A DNA stretch of 64,000 bases from an uncultured Marinobacter sp. (GCF_946886895.1 NZ_CAMPJO010000003.1:186001-250000), one strand, 5' to 3'. Shown: positions 55,529 through 64,000, counted from the first letter of the stretch. Notes: generated by a model from the letters alone, not told the origin. Numbers and translations are program-made.

Positions 55529-55885
55529 TCAGCCGCCGGCCCGTTTTACCGTCCAGCCTTCTGCCTGCAATAGTGGCACCAGTATCTCGCGCTGATCCCC
55601 CTGAATCTCAACAACGCCGTCCTTGACCGTGCCGCCGGTACCGCACTTTGCCTTCAGCACCTTGGCCAGGGCCTTGAGCGCGGGCTCGTCCAGCGGGATG
55701 CCGGTCACCAGGGTCACACCTTTACCTTTGCGGCCCTTGGTTTCCCGGCTCACACGTACCACACCGTCACCCGCCAGCCGGGTCGCCTGTCTGCAGGTGC
55801 AGGCCGATACCGGGTTGCGGCAGTCCGGACACATCCTGCCCTCCTCGGTGGAAAAGACCAGGCCACCGTCCGAGCGTTTCTTCAT
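55529..55885 (-). CDS. SUI1/YciH-family translation factor
   Basis: A 118-residue protein from the ATG at 55883-55885. The N-terminus has a CPDCRNPVSACTCR cysteine group, usual in bacterial YciH. The C-terminal SUI1/eIF1 fold holds RKGKGVTLVTGIPL and the GTGGTVKDGVVEIQGDQREIL signature. E. coli YciH discriminates against wrong initiation complexes. It lies 22 bases upstream of dadA on the same strand. Confidence 0.93.
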   Translation of the reverse strand: MKKRSDGGLVFSTEEGRMCPDCRNPVSACTCRQATRLAGDGVVRVSRETKGRKGKGVTLVTGIPLDEPALKALAKVLKAKCGTGGTVKDGVVEIQGDQREILVPLLQAEGWTVKRAGG

Positions 55886-55922
55886 ACCTTCTCCATTGCT
55901 CAGGACCCCGGCTCCGGGGGTA

Positions 55923-56450
55923 TCAGTCAAGCCCGGGAGGGTACTTGGAAAACATCTCGTCGACCACCTCGTCGATCAGTTCACGACGGGTTTCCGGAGA
56001 CTGGCCTTCGCGCAGATAGCGACGACTGGCGGCCCGCCAGACGACCTGATCGGTCTCGGTATCCACCAGTTCAACGACCAGCTTGCCCTCTTCAATTTCC
56101 CGCACGGGTGGCGGCGCCGAGAGCCCCCACCCAAAGTTACCGCTGCCAAAGCCGAAACCCAGACCAACGCCAACCTGTTCCAGGCGCTCTTCCTCCACGA
56201 TCTGCCAGTTCACCAGCAGGTCGGCTTCCGCTTCCGGCACCTCACGCAGCCCTTCCTGTTGTAGCTCTCGGGTCACGGCGCTCTGAACCCGGCTGCCATC
56301 AAGGGATACATATGAGGAAGCGCTGGCGTTCGGGGCAAACGCCCAGGATGAATAGTTACCAAACACGACCGACGAATTGTAATCGGTCACGACGTTACTC
56401 GCACAGCCCGCCAGGGTCAGAGCGAACAGACCTGTCATCAGAATACGCAT
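55923..56450 (-). CDS. DUF4136 lipoprotein
   Basis: A 175-residue lipoprotein from the ATG at 56448-56450, lipobox LTLAGC (Cys15). The mature part resembles DUF4136, with TDYNSSVVFGNYSSWAFAP at the start. ADLLVNWQIVEEERLEQ and a glycine-rich FGFGSGNFGWG segment are typical, and EEGKLVVELVDTETDQVVWRAASRRYL ends the domain. Function of the family is unknown. It is expected at the outer membrane. A gap of 37 bases separates it from the SUI1 gene. Confidence 0.88.
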   Translation of the reverse strand: MRILMTGLFALTLAGCASNVVTDYNSSVVFGNYSSWAFAPNASASSYVSLDGSRVQSAVTRELQQEGLREVPEAEADLLVNWQIVEEERLEQVGVGLGFGFGSGNFGWGLSAPPPVREIEEGKLVVELVDTETDQVVWRAASRRYLREGQSPETRRELIDEVVDEMFSKYPPGLD

Positions 56451-56593
56451 CAGGGATGCCTCCTCCGTTGTGGATGTTTGCCACCAGTATACGCACACGA
56501 CACGCGCTTCGATGCCGCTTCGATCCCTTATCTTTCAAAACGGTAATCCAGTTTCCGTAACGCGTGGACGTTACCGACGTTCTCCGGCTGCCC

Positions 56594-57913
56594 TCAGTCC
56601 CGGGCAAACACCGGCAGCCGGATGCTCACTTTCAGCCCCCTGGCGTTACCCCGGGCAGCGACTATCTCGCCATCGTGGGCAGCCACAATGTCCTTCGCAA
56701 TCGCCAGCCCGAGCCCCCAGCCTTTGCCGCCCCGGGATTTATCCGCCCGGAAAAAGGGCTCAAACAGGTGCGCCAGCACGTTGTCCGGAACACCGGGGCC
56801 CTCATCATCCATGTCCAGCACTATCGAGCCCGCCGAGGCGGCCAGGTGCAGGTGGATGGCCCGGCCCGGTGGCGTGTGGTCCAGCGCATTCTGAAGCACG
56901 TTGTCGAATGCCCGCTTCAACAGCCCGGCATCACCCAGCACCAACGCTTTCATGCTTTCCGGTGTCGCCACCAGCTTGCATTCCACCCCCTGGTGTTCAG
57001 CATAATCCGAAGCCTCCAACAACACCTGATTGACCAGATTGACCGGCTTCAGGGGCTCCCGTTCAATATCACCTCCCTGCTCGGTTACACGGTAAAGCGT
57101 GAGGATCTGACCGGTCATCGCTTCAAGCCGCTCATTCTGCCTCAAGATGCTGTTCATCAGGTCCTTATCCGCGCCGTCCTCGCTGGCCAGCTCAATGGCA
57201 ATGCGTTGGCGCGTCAGCGGTGTCCGGAGGTCATGGGAGATGTCACGCAGCAGGTGCTTCTGCCGCTCCAGCAAACTGTATAGCTGCTCTGTCATGGCAT
57301 TGAAGGCGGTGGCGAGTTGCCCGACTTCGTCCCGGCGGCGGACAATCCGGTCGCTGACACGCAAACGGGCGTTGCCTGCGGCAATGGCCCGGGCGGTGCT
57401 CTCCATATGTTTCATGGGCCGGGACACCAGACGGGCAATCCACCCGCAGGCCAGGGTAATCAGCACGAAGGCCAGCCCCAGTTCAATGGCCCGGAAGAAC
57501 TTGGGGTCCACCCAGCCTTCGGCATGCATCTGGGGCCAGGCAATCAGTTGGTAGCCCTCACCCACCTCCAGCACGGCCGGCTTTTGCGGGTACCAGCTGG
57601 AATTCATCCGGTCTCTGATGGGTGCGGGCAACTGGCCGTCGTTATCATCCTTGTCAACCAGAATCAGATGCAGTGCCAGGCGCTCACCCTCGGACTTGAG
57701 GAACCGCCAGGCATCCCCCCGGCCTTTGCTCTCACGGACCTCAATCGCTTCCTGTGCCAGATCCCTGAGCCCCACCTGGCGTTCGATGGCCTGGCGCTCC
57801 CGGTCCAGCAAGGTCCGGGTTGCCAGGTTGCTGACGACGACGGTGATGGCCATGGCCAGCCAGATGGACAGAAAAATTCGCCAGAACAACGGGAACATCA
57901 GCCGCGTTTTCAC
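56594..57913 (-). CDS. CpxA-like sensor histidine kinase
   Basis: A 439-residue inner-membrane kinase. TM1 is at about 8-30 and TM2 at 143-160, leaving a periplasmic domain of about 110 residues. HAMP follows (MKHMESTARAIAAGNARLRVSD). The dimerisation domain RDISHDLRTPLTRQR has His227. The ATPase domain shows NVLQNALDHTPPG (N box), DEGPGVP (G1) and GWGLGLAIAK (G2). The H-box matches CpxA type. The gene overlaps its response regulator by 4 bases, upstream on the minus strand. It probably senses envelope state, but the signal is not shown. Confidence 0.9.
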   Translation of the reverse strand: MKTRLMFPLFWRIFLSIWLAMAITVVVSNLATRTLLDRERQAIERQVGLRDLAQEAIEVRESKGRGDAWRFLKSEGERLALHLILVDKDDNDGQLPAPIRDRMNSSWYPQKPAVLEVGEGYQLIAWPQMHAEGWVDPKFFRAIELGLAFVLITLACGWIARLVSRPMKHMESTARAIAAGNARLRVSDRIVRRRDEVGQLATAFNAMTEQLYSLLERQKHLLRDISHDLRTPLTRQRIAIELASEDGADKDLMNSILRQNERLEAMTGQILTLYRVTEQGGDIEREPLKPVNLVNQVLLEASDYAEHQGVECKLVATPESMKALVLGDAGLLKRAFDNVLQNALDHTPPGRAIHLHLAASAGSIVLDMDDEGPGVPDNVLAHLFEPFFRADKSRGGKGWGLGLAIAKDIVAAHDGEIVAARGNARGLKVSIRLPVFARD

Positions 57914-58596
57914 ACTGGCACCCGATAGCTGTAACCAAGCCCCCGCACCGTCTCGATGCGGGGCGGGTCGTCATTACCCAGTTTTTTTCGCAGATTGCTG
58001 ATGTGCATATCCAGAGTCCGGTCGTAGGCTTCAAGGCGACGACCCAGCGCCCACTGCATCAGGTCGGTTTTACGCACCACGCTGCCGGCATGCGCCAGCA
58101 GGACCTGGAGCACCTCGTATTCGGTCGCAGTGAGTTCCAGCGGCGCGTCATCCTGATAGATCCGACGGTGCCCGGGCTCAACCCGCAGATCACCGCATTG
58201 GCGAGTGGCATGGACGTCGGTCTTCTGATCCCAGGCAATCCGGCGCAGCAGGGCCTGTAACCGGGCCACCAGTTCCCGGGGATTGCAGGGTTTGGGAATG
58301 TAATCGTCGGCGCCCACCTCAAAACCGACGATGCGGTCGGTCTCGTCCCCCCGGGCGGTGAGCAGCACCACCGGCAGGTGGGTTTGTGCCCTCAGCTCCC
58401 GAAGCACCTCCAGCCCGCTGACGTCCGGGAGCATGATATCAAGCACCACAATATCGCTGTTCTGGCCCAACGCCAGTGCCAGCCCGTCCCGGCCATTGGC
58501 GGCTTCGCGCACGGTAAATCCCTGATTGGTCAGGTAACGGGCCAGCAATGCCCGCAACTCGTCATCGTCCTCGACCAGCAAGACACGGTTCTGCAT
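57910..58596 (-). CDS. OmpR-family response regulator (CpxR-like)
   Basis: A 228-residue regulator from the ATG at 58594-58596; an ATG 12 bases upstream is an alternative. The receiver domain has the acidic pocket (VEDDDE), phosphoacceptor Asp53 in VVLDIMLPD, and Lys102 in DDYIPKP. The C-terminal winged helix includes ALGRRLEAYDRTLDMHISNLRKKLG, the CpxR-like recognition region. It forms a two-component pair with the overlapping kinase gene. Confidence 0.92.
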   Translation of the reverse strand: MQNRVLLVEDDDELRALLARYLTNQGFTVREAANGRDGLALALGQNSDIVVLDIMLPDVSGLEVLRELRAQTHLPVVLLTARGDETDRIVGFEVGADDYIPKPCNPRELVARLQALLRRIAWDQKTDVHATRQCGDLRVEPGHRRIYQDDAPLELTATEYEVLQVLLAHAGSVVRKTDLMQWALGRRLEAYDRTLDMHISNLRKKLGNDDPPRIETVRGLGYSYRVPV

Positions 58597-58731
58597 ACAC
58601 GCCTCCATCACGACTTGGCGCAGTCTAACATGCCGGCCGCGCCAGCAAGGCACATTCACCCGAGAGAAACGTGATCACCAGGCGGGTTCTGGCGTATGGT
58701 ACGGTAAGATAATCAGGAGCCTTTCCCAGCC

Positions 58732-59898
58732 ATGCCCGTACCCGATATGCCACCGCTGACCCTGGACACCAGCCATTCCATAAACGACATACCCCGGGCC
58801 GACTGGGAGCGCCTGGCTGGCCGGGATAATCCGTTTCTGCGATATGAGTTTTTCCAGGCACTCGAAGCCTCCGGGTGCACCTGTCCGGAAACCGGCTGGC
58901 AGCCCTGCCACCTGGTATTCCGGCTCCATGGCGAAATCGCGGGTGTGGCACCGGCCTATCTCAAGTCTCACTCCATGGGGGAGTATGTGTTCGACTGGGC
59001 CTGGGCCGAGGCTTACCAGAGGCATGGGCTGGACTACTATCCAAAACTGTTGATCGCCATCCCTTTCACTCCGTCACAGGGGCCACGCCTTATGCTGGAC
59101 CCTGGCCTGAGCGGGCATGTTCGGCCTGAACAGCTCCACGACATGCTGGATACGCTGATCCACCGCCTGGGAGCCCACTCCTGGCACCTTCTGTTTCCGG
59201 ACCGGGACAGCCAGCAACGGCTCGATACCGGCTCCGGCCTGCATCGCATCGGCTGTCAGTTTCACTGGCATAACCGGGGCTACCGGAATTTCGAGGATTT
59301 CCTGGCCGAGCTGACGTCACGGAAGCGCAAGTCTATTCGCAAGGAACGACGCCAGGTGTCGGAGCAGGGCATCAGTTTCCGGCGGTTTCAGGGGCCGGCT
59401 ATTCCTGACGAGGTGCTGGCTGCTTTCCATGTCTTCTATCAGGCGACCTACCTGAAGCGGGGCCAGCGCCCCTATCTGAACAAGCCGTTCTTCAGGCTGG
59501 TTCGGGACTGGCTGCCGGAGCACCTGCATATCGTCATGGCGGTTCGCGATGACACGATGATCGCGGGCGCGCTGTTCCTGACCGGGGGCGACACACTTTA
59601 CGGTCGTTACTGGGGCTGCCTGGACGAGTACAACCACCTGCACTTTGAAACCTGCTATTACCAGGGCATTGACCTGGCCATCGAACTGGGCCTGCAACAT
59701 TTCGACGCCGGCGCCCAGGGGGAGCACAAGCTGGTGCGCGGTTTCGAGCCCGTCATCACCCATTCCTGGCACCAGGTAGCCCATCCGGGCTTTCGTGACG
59801 CCATCCGGGCGTTCACCGAAGACGAATCAGCCCAGGTCCAGGCCTATTTCCGGGAAGCCAGGACTCTGTTGCCCTACCGTGAAAAACCGGCGGATTAG
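58732..59898 (+). CDS. FemAB-like GNAT-family protein (DUF482)
   Basis: A 388-residue protein with the DUF482/FemAB-like double GNAT fold. The N-terminal part has NPFLRYEFFQALEASGCTCPETGWQPCHL, the mid-part CQFHWHNRGYRNFEDFLAELTSRKRKSIRKERRQV. The C-terminal part has GDTLYGRYWGCLDEYNHLHFETCYYQGIDLAIE and FDAGAQGEHKLVRGFEPV. These segments are conserved in this family. The aminoacyl or acyl transfer partner is unknown. The gene is divergent from the response regulator. Confidence 0.87.
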   Translation: MPVPDMPPLTLDTSHSINDIPRADWERLAGRDNPFLRYEFFQALEASGCTCPETGWQPCHLVFRLHGEIAGVAPAYLKSHSMGEYVFDWAWAEAYQRHGLDYYPKLLIAIPFTPSQGPRLMLDPGLSGHVRPEQLHDMLDTLIHRLGAHSWHLLFPDRDSQQRLDTGSGLHRIGCQFHWHNRGYRNFEDFLAELTSRKRKSIRKERRQVSEQGISFRRFQGPAIPDEVLAAFHVFYQATYLKRGQRPYLNKPFFRLVRDWLPEHLHIVMAVRDDTMIAGALFLTGGDTLYGRYWGCLDEYNHLHFETCYYQGIDLAIELGLQHFDAGAQGEHKLVRGFEPVITHSWHQVAHPGFRDAIRAFTEDESAQVQAYFREARTLLPYREKPAD

Positions 59899-59975
59899 GT
59901 TCTATACTGAAGAGGCTATCCCGTAACCCGTTGTCCTGATAGTGCACCGATAAACCATTCACGGATACTGACGGG

Positions 59976-60644
59976 ATGAATGCCATGGCGTCGGAAGCCC
60001 TGTTTGACCTGATCCCGACCAACACCTTGCCGGTTATGCTGTCACTGCTCGCCTGCGTTCTGGCCCTGGTCGCCATCCTGAGCCTGCTTCGCCTGAAGCG
60101 TGATCACCAGCAACGCTACGAGAGCCTGCGCCAGCGGGCGGATACCCTGTGGCGGGAGCTGGATGACCTTCGGGTTGACCAGACAACCCCCTTCACCAGC
60201 CCGGCCCTCCGAGACGGAAAAGCGGCCACTGAAACCTCCAGATACCTGACCGAGAAAGAGGCCTATGACCGGATCTGGCCACAGGTCTGGCAGCTTCACG
60301 ATCGCCTGGGGCTGTTCCTGCGTGCCGTGGAATCCGGGGAACCTGTTGGCGATTTACGCCTGGAAACCCGGAATACCGCCATTGAGGCCCGCAACCTGCT
60401 GAACCGGAACCGGCCTTACTGTTGCCAGCAGGTGGATGAGCTGGCCACCCGGCTGATAGACACTGAAATCCGGACCCACCTGGCCGCGTGCCAATACGTG
60501 GATTTGGTCAAAGAGGCCTCCACCACACCCTCCACCCATGATCGCAGGGCGCTCCAGGAAAAGTGCCAGCACCTCCACGAGGGCGAAGCCCGGGAGTTGC
60601 TACAGCAACTGACCGAGGCGGTTCGTAGCCGGATGATTACCTGA
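59976..60644 (+). CDS. Hypothetical protein with N-terminal membrane helix
   Basis: A 222-residue protein. One hydrophobic segment (about 17-40, TLPVMLSLLACVLALVAILSLLRL) is followed by a coiled-coil-like stretch with many Gln/Arg (KRDHQQRYESLRQRADTLWRELDDL), and the remainder is helical. No family recognised. The arrangement of a single span plus cytoplasmic helical domain recalls small scaffold proteins, but nothing supports a function. It faces dodecin tail to tail. Confidence 0.7.
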   Translation: MNAMASEALFDLIPTNTLPVMLSLLACVLALVAILSLLRLKRDHQQRYESLRQRADTLWRELDDLRVDQTTPFTSPALRDGKAATETSRYLTEKEAYDRIWPQVWQLHDRLGLFLRAVESGEPVGDLRLETRNTAIEARNLLNRNRPYCCQQVDELATRLIDTEIRTHLAACQYVDLVKEASTTPSTHDRRALQEKCQHLHEGEARELLQQLTEAVRSRMIT

Positions 60645-60657
60645 GGCTTCCCTCCTG

Positions 60658-60873
60658 TCAGCTGTCAGCGATGCGAAACCCGATTTTAAGAACCACCTGG
60701 TAGTGGCCAACCTTGCCATTGTCGATATGGCCCCGGGTTTCAATCACCTCGAACCACTCCATGTTCCGGATACTCCGACCACATTCCTGCAGCGCGTTCT
60801 CGATGGCGTCTTCGATGCTCTTTTTTGACGAACCGACGATTTCAACTTTCTTGTAAACATGATGATCAGACAT
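60658..60873 (-). CDS. Dodecin (flavin-storage protein)
   Basis: A 71-residue protein of the dodecin family, which assembles as a hollow dodecamer binding FMN, FAD or riboflavin precursors. The sequence MSDHHVYKKVEIVGSSKKSIEDAIENALQ, the flavin-stacking Trp in RNMEWFEVIETRGHI and the ending GHYQVVLKIGFRI match bacterial dodecins. The length (about 70) is normal. An unlinked BLUF flavoprotein gene is elsewhere in the window. Confidence 0.95.
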   Translation of the reverse strand: MSDHHVYKKVEIVGSSKKSIEDAIENALQECGRSIRNMEWFEVIETRGHIDNGKVGHYQVVLKIGFRIADS

Positions 60874-60999
60874 AACGCGTCTCCTTTGAAAACCTGTTAT
60901 ACCTTGAGCCTAGAAGACAACCGGCAGGCCATCAAACGGGAAGCCAATGAACACGGGCACTCGTAATCCGGGCGTTAGCAGCGAGCGTATCTGTTACTT

Positions 61000-61788
61000 A
61001 TGAGAAAACCGTTCCTGAACTACCTCACCTGGTTTCTGGGGGGCATCCTGTTGCTGCTCAGCGGCCCCCTGTTCCTGGCCACCAGCGGCAGTCTGCAAGG
61101 CGCGGAAAGCTGGCACACGGCAACCCGGGAGAGTGCCGGGATTGCGCCCCGGCCGGAGCAGACCGAGGAAGCCATCGTCCAGGTATACGGTGCCCGGGCC
61201 TGGAGCTGGCGTGGCTATTTTGCGGTACACACCTGGATTGCCACCAAGGAAACGGGCGCGGATTCGTATTACGTGCATGAAGTGACCGGTTGGCGCCATT
61301 ACGTGGTCAGTTCCAGGCCCGGCGAGCCGGACCGGCACTGGTACGGTGCAGAGCCGGAGCTCTATGCAGACATTCGGGGTCAGCGGGCGGCCGAGCTGAT
61401 TCCGGCCATCCAGGAGGCGGTGGAGGCATACCCATACCCGACCGAATACGAGGCCTGGCCCGGGCCCAACAGCAACACCTTTGTGGCCTGGGTCATACGC
61501 CAGGTACCCGGCTTCGAGGTGGCACTGCCGAGCCACGCCATCGGTAAGGATTATCTGGGGGATCAAGTGCTGGCTGAGGTTCCGGGCGGTACGGGCTACC
61601 AGCTTTCCCTCGGTGGTTATTTTGGTATTCTGGCCGGAATACGCGAAGGGCTGGAACTGAACATTCTGGGTTTGACGCTCGGGGTGAATCCGCTGGGGCT
61701 GGGTATCAAGCTGCCGGGGCTTGGTGAGCTGGCGTTACGTAATACCAATCCGATGCCTGGAGGCGCCCCTCAGGACAACCCCAGATAA
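61000..61788 (+). CDS. DUF3750 membrane-anchored protein
   Basis: A 262-residue protein with an uncleaved or signal-like N-terminal hydrophobic segment (about 9-30). The conserved core VQVYGARAWSWRGYFAVHTWIATKE, YYVHEVTGWRHYVV, AYPYPTEYEAWPGPNSNTFVAWVIRQVPG and LPSHAIGKDYLG belongs to DUF3750, whose function is unknown. The invariant Asn and His residues look enzyme-like. It converges on azlD, overlapping by 19 bases. Confidence 0.88.
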   Translation: MRKPFLNYLTWFLGGILLLLSGPLFLATSGSLQGAESWHTATRESAGIAPRPEQTEEAIVQVYGARAWSWRGYFAVHTWIATKETGADSYYVHEVTGWRHYVVSSRPGEPDRHWYGAEPELYADIRGQRAAELIPAIQEAVEAYPYPTEYEAWPGPNSNTFVAWVIRQVPGFEVALPSHAIGKDYLGDQVLAEVPGGTGYQLSLGGYFGILAGIREGLELNILGLTLGVNPLGLGIKLPGLGELALRNTNPMPGGAPQDNPR

Positions 61789-62087
61789 CGCACCATGGCA
61801 GCGGCAAAAATTCCGGCGGCAATGGCCGGCAGGGGTTTGCGCAATGCCAGCATGATAACGGCGGTTACCCCCAGCGCAGCCACCGCACCGGCATCGCCAC
61901 TGAAAGCCATGGGTACAATGATGGCAATCAGTACCGAACTGGCCATGGTATTGATAAAACTCTCAATCCGGGGGTTGATCCTGACGAACGACATGATGAA
62001 CACGCCGCCGAAGCGGGTCAGAAGGGTGACCAGGGTCATGATGGCAACCAGCGCCAGAACACCGGCGGTTGTGGTCTCAATCGTCAT
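61770..62087 (-). CDS. azlD: AzlD-family branched-chain amino acid exporter subunit
   Basis: A 105-residue membrane protein with four spans, beginning MTIETTTAGVLALVAIMTLVTLLTRFGG. The TRxxG motif in spans 1-2 and the SFINTMASSVLIAIIVPMAFSGD stretch are conserved. AzlC and AzlD together export branched-chain amino acids (homologues: BrnFE, YgaZH). The start overlaps the azlC 3' end by 11 bases, so translation is coupled. Its stop overlaps the DUF3750 gene on the other strand. Confidence 0.9.
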   Translation of the reverse strand: MTIETTTAGVLALVAIMTLVTLLTRFGGVFIMSFVRINPRIESFINTMASSVLIAIIVPMAFSGDAGAVAALGVTAVIMLALRKPLPAIAAGIFAAAMVRYLGLS

Positions 62088-62817
62088 GGGGCTGGCTCCT
62101 CGCCGCCGCAGGTGTCTTTTTCTCCAGCCAGAAAAAGCCGACAAGGCCACCGGCCAGCGCGCCTGCCACCACATGGGTGTTGGCGGGCAGCCAGGCCCAC
62201 GCCACCAGGGATGCCAGGGCCGCAACGGTCCAGGCCACCAGTATCCGGGGTGATTTCTTCCCGCCCAGGGCCATGGCCAGCAGGAAACAGCCGAGCACCA
62301 TATCCAGCCCCAGGGACTTTGGATTCTGCAGCAGGCCGCCAAAATAAACGCCCAGCCAGGTGCCGATTATCCAGGCGATCCAGAGCACCAGCCCGCCGCC
62401 CAGGATGACTTCGAGATTCCGTTTGCCACTCTGATATTCCTGCGCAGACACCGCCCAGTTGGCATCGGTGAGCAGCAGCAACAGGCCGTAGCGCTTACCG
62501 GGAGAGACGTCTCTCAGCATCGGATACAGCGAGGCGCCCATGAGCAGATGGCGGGAGTTGATGGCAAAGACCACCACAATCAGCGGCACAATCGACACCT
62601 CGCCGCCCCACATGTCGATAGCGGCAAATTGCGAGGCCCCGGCAAAGACCGTGGCACTCATCAGTATCGCTTCCAGGGGCTGCAGGCCTCCCTGGGTTGC
62701 CGCCAAACCAAAGGCAGCACCAAACGCCACCACAAATAACGAGATGGGCAACAGCCGAAAGAATTCCAGCCGCACTTTGTGCGGCTGGATTTTATACGTG
62801 TAGGAAGCGACAGACAT
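62077..62817 (-). CDS. azlC: AzlC-family branched-chain amino acid exporter subunit
   Basis: A 246-residue membrane protein with about six to seven spans. FVVAFGAAFGLAATQGGLQPLEAILMSATVFAGASQFAAIDMWG and NSRHLLMGASLYPMLRD are the AzlC motifs. It pairs with AzlD, to which it is translationally coupled, and exports branched-chain amino acids. It may link to the downstream Leu-dehydrogenase gene only by theme. Confidence 0.93.
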   Translation of the reverse strand: MSVASYTYKIQPHKVRLEFFRLLPISLFVVAFGAAFGLAATQGGLQPLEAILMSATVFAGASQFAAIDMWGGEVSIVPLIVVVFAINSRHLLMGASLYPMLRDVSPGKRYGLLLLLTDANWAVSAQEYQSGKRNLEVILGGGLVLWIAWIIGTWLGVYFGGLLQNPKSLGLDMVLGCFLLAMALGGKKSPRILVAWTVAALASLVAWAWLPANTHVVAGALAGGLVGFFWLEKKTPAAARSQPHDD

Positions 62818-62897
62818 TGATGGAAACTAGGCCAGAATCTGTCGCCTGCGTATAGGTAGATGCCGAAGGGTTGCCCAAAACGGGCCCTCAATGCGGC

Positions 62898-63440
62898 TTA
62901 GTGGACAACGTGAATCTTCCCGTCGGCGGCGGCCAGAGGGTTGTTGAAACTGCTGCCTTCGGCCTGCAACTCGGCTTCCGGATGGTTCAGTGCCATCAGT
63001 TCCTTCATTTGCTCCGTGTGAGCCTTGGGCACGTCCACCATCACCAGATAACGACCGGCTTCGATATCGCTGTGAAACCTCCGGATGCGGTAGTTTTCGG
63101 TACCGATGCCACCGAAACCGCCCAGCCAGCCACCGGCCAGAACCGCAAAAGCAGCCATGGCCATGTAGGCGGAGACGGGCCAGTCCAGGCCGCCCCAAAG
63201 CGCGAGAGGGGTGACAAAAAACACCGCAACCAGAGCGCCGATCATCACTCCCCGCTCAACAAACCGGGGCAGATCGGTCCGGTCCAGAACACTGGCGGAG
63301 TGCAGCCGGTGGGTGTAAAGGCCCGCTTCATCCTTGCTGACAATGTGAAAGCGCCAGTTCGAGAGACCCCGTTCGTGCAGGTCGTCGGAAATGCCCTGAA
63401 CGCTGTCAATCGAATCGACCAGGTAAAATAGCCGTTTCAT
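62898..63440 (-). CDS. Hypothetical membrane protein with two spans
   Basis: A 180-residue protein from the ATG at 63438-63440. It has an N-terminal soluble domain beginning MKRLFYLVDSIDSVQGISDDLHERG, two hydrophobic spans (about 68-88 and 95-120) with a glycine-rich turn, and a C-terminal soluble domain with RYLVMVDVPKAHTEQMKELM. This arrangement recalls general-stress or magnesium-transporter-like proteins annotated in gammaproteobacteria, but no function is established. I chose the ATG that gives the KRLFYLVDS start. Confidence 0.72.
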   Translation of the reverse strand: MKRLFYLVDSIDSVQGISDDLHERGLSNWRFHIVSKDEAGLYTHRLHSASVLDRTDLPRFVERGVMIGALVAVFFVTPLALWGGLDWPVSAYMAMAAFAVLAGGWLGGFGGIGTENYRIRRFHSDIEAGRYLVMVDVPKAHTEQMKELMALNHPEAELQAEGSSFNNPLAAADGKIHVVH

Positions 63441-63808
63441 CGTCGTCTCCTTCACCGGTTATGGTGAACAGAACACACACCTTGATTATAAGACAACCAG
63501 GCCATCCTGTTCTGGCGTGCTAAAACCGTTTCATAATAACCAGATCCCTGATAGCGCAAGATTTTCTAAGAAAAACAGTCGCCTCAACAGAACCTTATCG
63601 CCCCGGCACCATCAAAACTGTCAAAGTTTGGCGGACAGTAGTTGACGTTTACGTCAAAAGAACTTAGCTTGTTTTCGTCCAGCCCCAAAAGGGCCGTTCC
63701 CCACGGGAACACCGGACACTTGAAATCAGAACGCCGGCCACAAGCCGGGCGACAAGAACAAGACACCCGCTCACGCCGAGATCCGGCCAGGTGGGAGAGG
63801 ATTTCACT
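63441..63808. other. Intergenic region with a LiuR-like palindrome
   Basis: This 368-base gap contains no gene on either strand that I would support. It holds the palindrome at 63642-63657 and, further on, CCCCAAAAGGGCCGTTCCCCACGG-like GC-rich sequence. It is the upstream region of the Leu-dehydrogenase gene. Confidence 0.5.
63642..63657. promoter_or_regulatory. LiuR-like operator upstream of the leucine-dehydrogenase-family gene
   Basis: TTGACGTTTACGTCAA is an inverted repeat (TTGACGT/ACGTCAA with a short centre). Its form resembles the MerR-family LiuR sites that control branched-chain amino acid catabolism in gammaproteobacteria. It lies about 150 bases before the ATG of a gene whose product fits that regulon. 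Confidence 0.55.
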
Positions 63809-64000
63809 ATGTTCGATAGCACCCCCTCCATGAACGTATTCAGCCACCCTGAGTTCGACAATCACGAACACCTGTCCTTTTTCTGCGACCCCGAAACCGG
63901 ACTGAAAGCCATCGTTGCCATCCACAACACCTCCCGAGGCCCGGCCCTGGGCGGTTGCCGGATGTTTCCCTATGCCACCGACGAGCAAGCCCTGCGCGAT
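63809..64000 (+). CDS. Leu/Phe/Val dehydrogenase family protein, N-terminal part (cut by window edge)
   Basis: 64 residues are visible, starting at ATG 63809 after [53 protein letters not shown] is the N-terminal signature of leucine dehydrogenase, with the first catalytic-region Lys in [10 protein letters not shown] and the GPALGGCR glycine motif. Such enzymes deaminate branched-chain L-amino acids with NAD+. A LiuR-like site lies upstream. The catalytic core is beyond the window, so Leu versus Phe specificity is open. Confidence 0.87.
   Translation, partial: MFDSTPSMNVFSHPEFDNHEHLSFFCDPETGLKAIVAIHNTSRGPALGGCRMFPYATDEQALRD

Overview
This is a 64 kb stretch of GC-rich, gene-dense bacterial chromosome. 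Gene content points to a marine, lipid- and hydrocarbon-using gammaproteobacterium of the Marinobacter/Alcanivorax kind: parE, serA, rlmJ, a complete acyclic-terpene (Atu) pathway, several acyl-CoA ligases and dehydrogenases, a six-gene Mrp Na+/H+ antiporter with fused A-B subunit, and PhoX. The taxonomic call is inference from gene content. I saw no rRNA, tRNA, CRISPR array, insertion sequence or prophage.

Layout. 1-5.7 kb: end of an SLC13-type permease gene, parE, then a two-gene unit of a secreted S8 protease lipoprotein and a PrcB-like lipoprotein. 5.8-10.0 kb: a three-gene TRAP-like transporter in the order T lipoprotein, solute-binding protein, fused Q-M permease. 10.2-21.7 kb: the Atu region, with a TetR regulator (atuR) divergent from atuA-B-C-D-E-F and an acyl-CoA synthetase, enough to activate citronellyl/geranyl compounds, dehydrogenate, carboxylate and hydrate them towards beta-oxidation. 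21.8-28.8 kb: quinone-oxidoreductase-like enzyme, membrane-anchored BLUF photoreceptor, TRIC channel, purine permease plus apt, FAH hydrolase, ABC1 kinase, mscL. 29-31.9 kb: divergent D-2-hydroxyglutarate dehydrogenase/serA pair. 31.9-40.3 kb: OmpA lipoprotein, hydrolases, transporters, rlmJ, chemoreceptor. 40.5-45.4 kb: phoX with a Pho-box-like site, small proteins, a large acyl-CoA dehydrogenase. 46.2-52.0 kb: mrpABCDEFG. 52.1-64 kb: ppnP, acyl-CoA ligase, dadA, SUI1, a CpxRA-like two-component system, FemAB-like protein, dodecin, azlCD and the start of a leucine-dehydrogenase-family gene.

The most unusual feature is a family of four structured repeats filling nearly every sizeable gap inside the atu gene run (12748-12857, 15448-15559, 16800-16915, 17788-17865). 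Each has a 52-56 nt core folding into two hairpins, enclosed by an outer stem. In three copies the outer stem has arms of about 29 nt that are perfect or nearly perfect complements, yet most of the arm sequence is unrelated between copies. Stem sequences change while pairing is kept, which points to selection on structure. In one orientation the hairpin loops display GGA within a context close to the CsrA/RsmA consensus. Other regulatory signals read directly are an AtuR-type palindrome, a Pho box upstream of phoX and a LiuR-like palindrome upstream of the leucine dehydrogenase gene.
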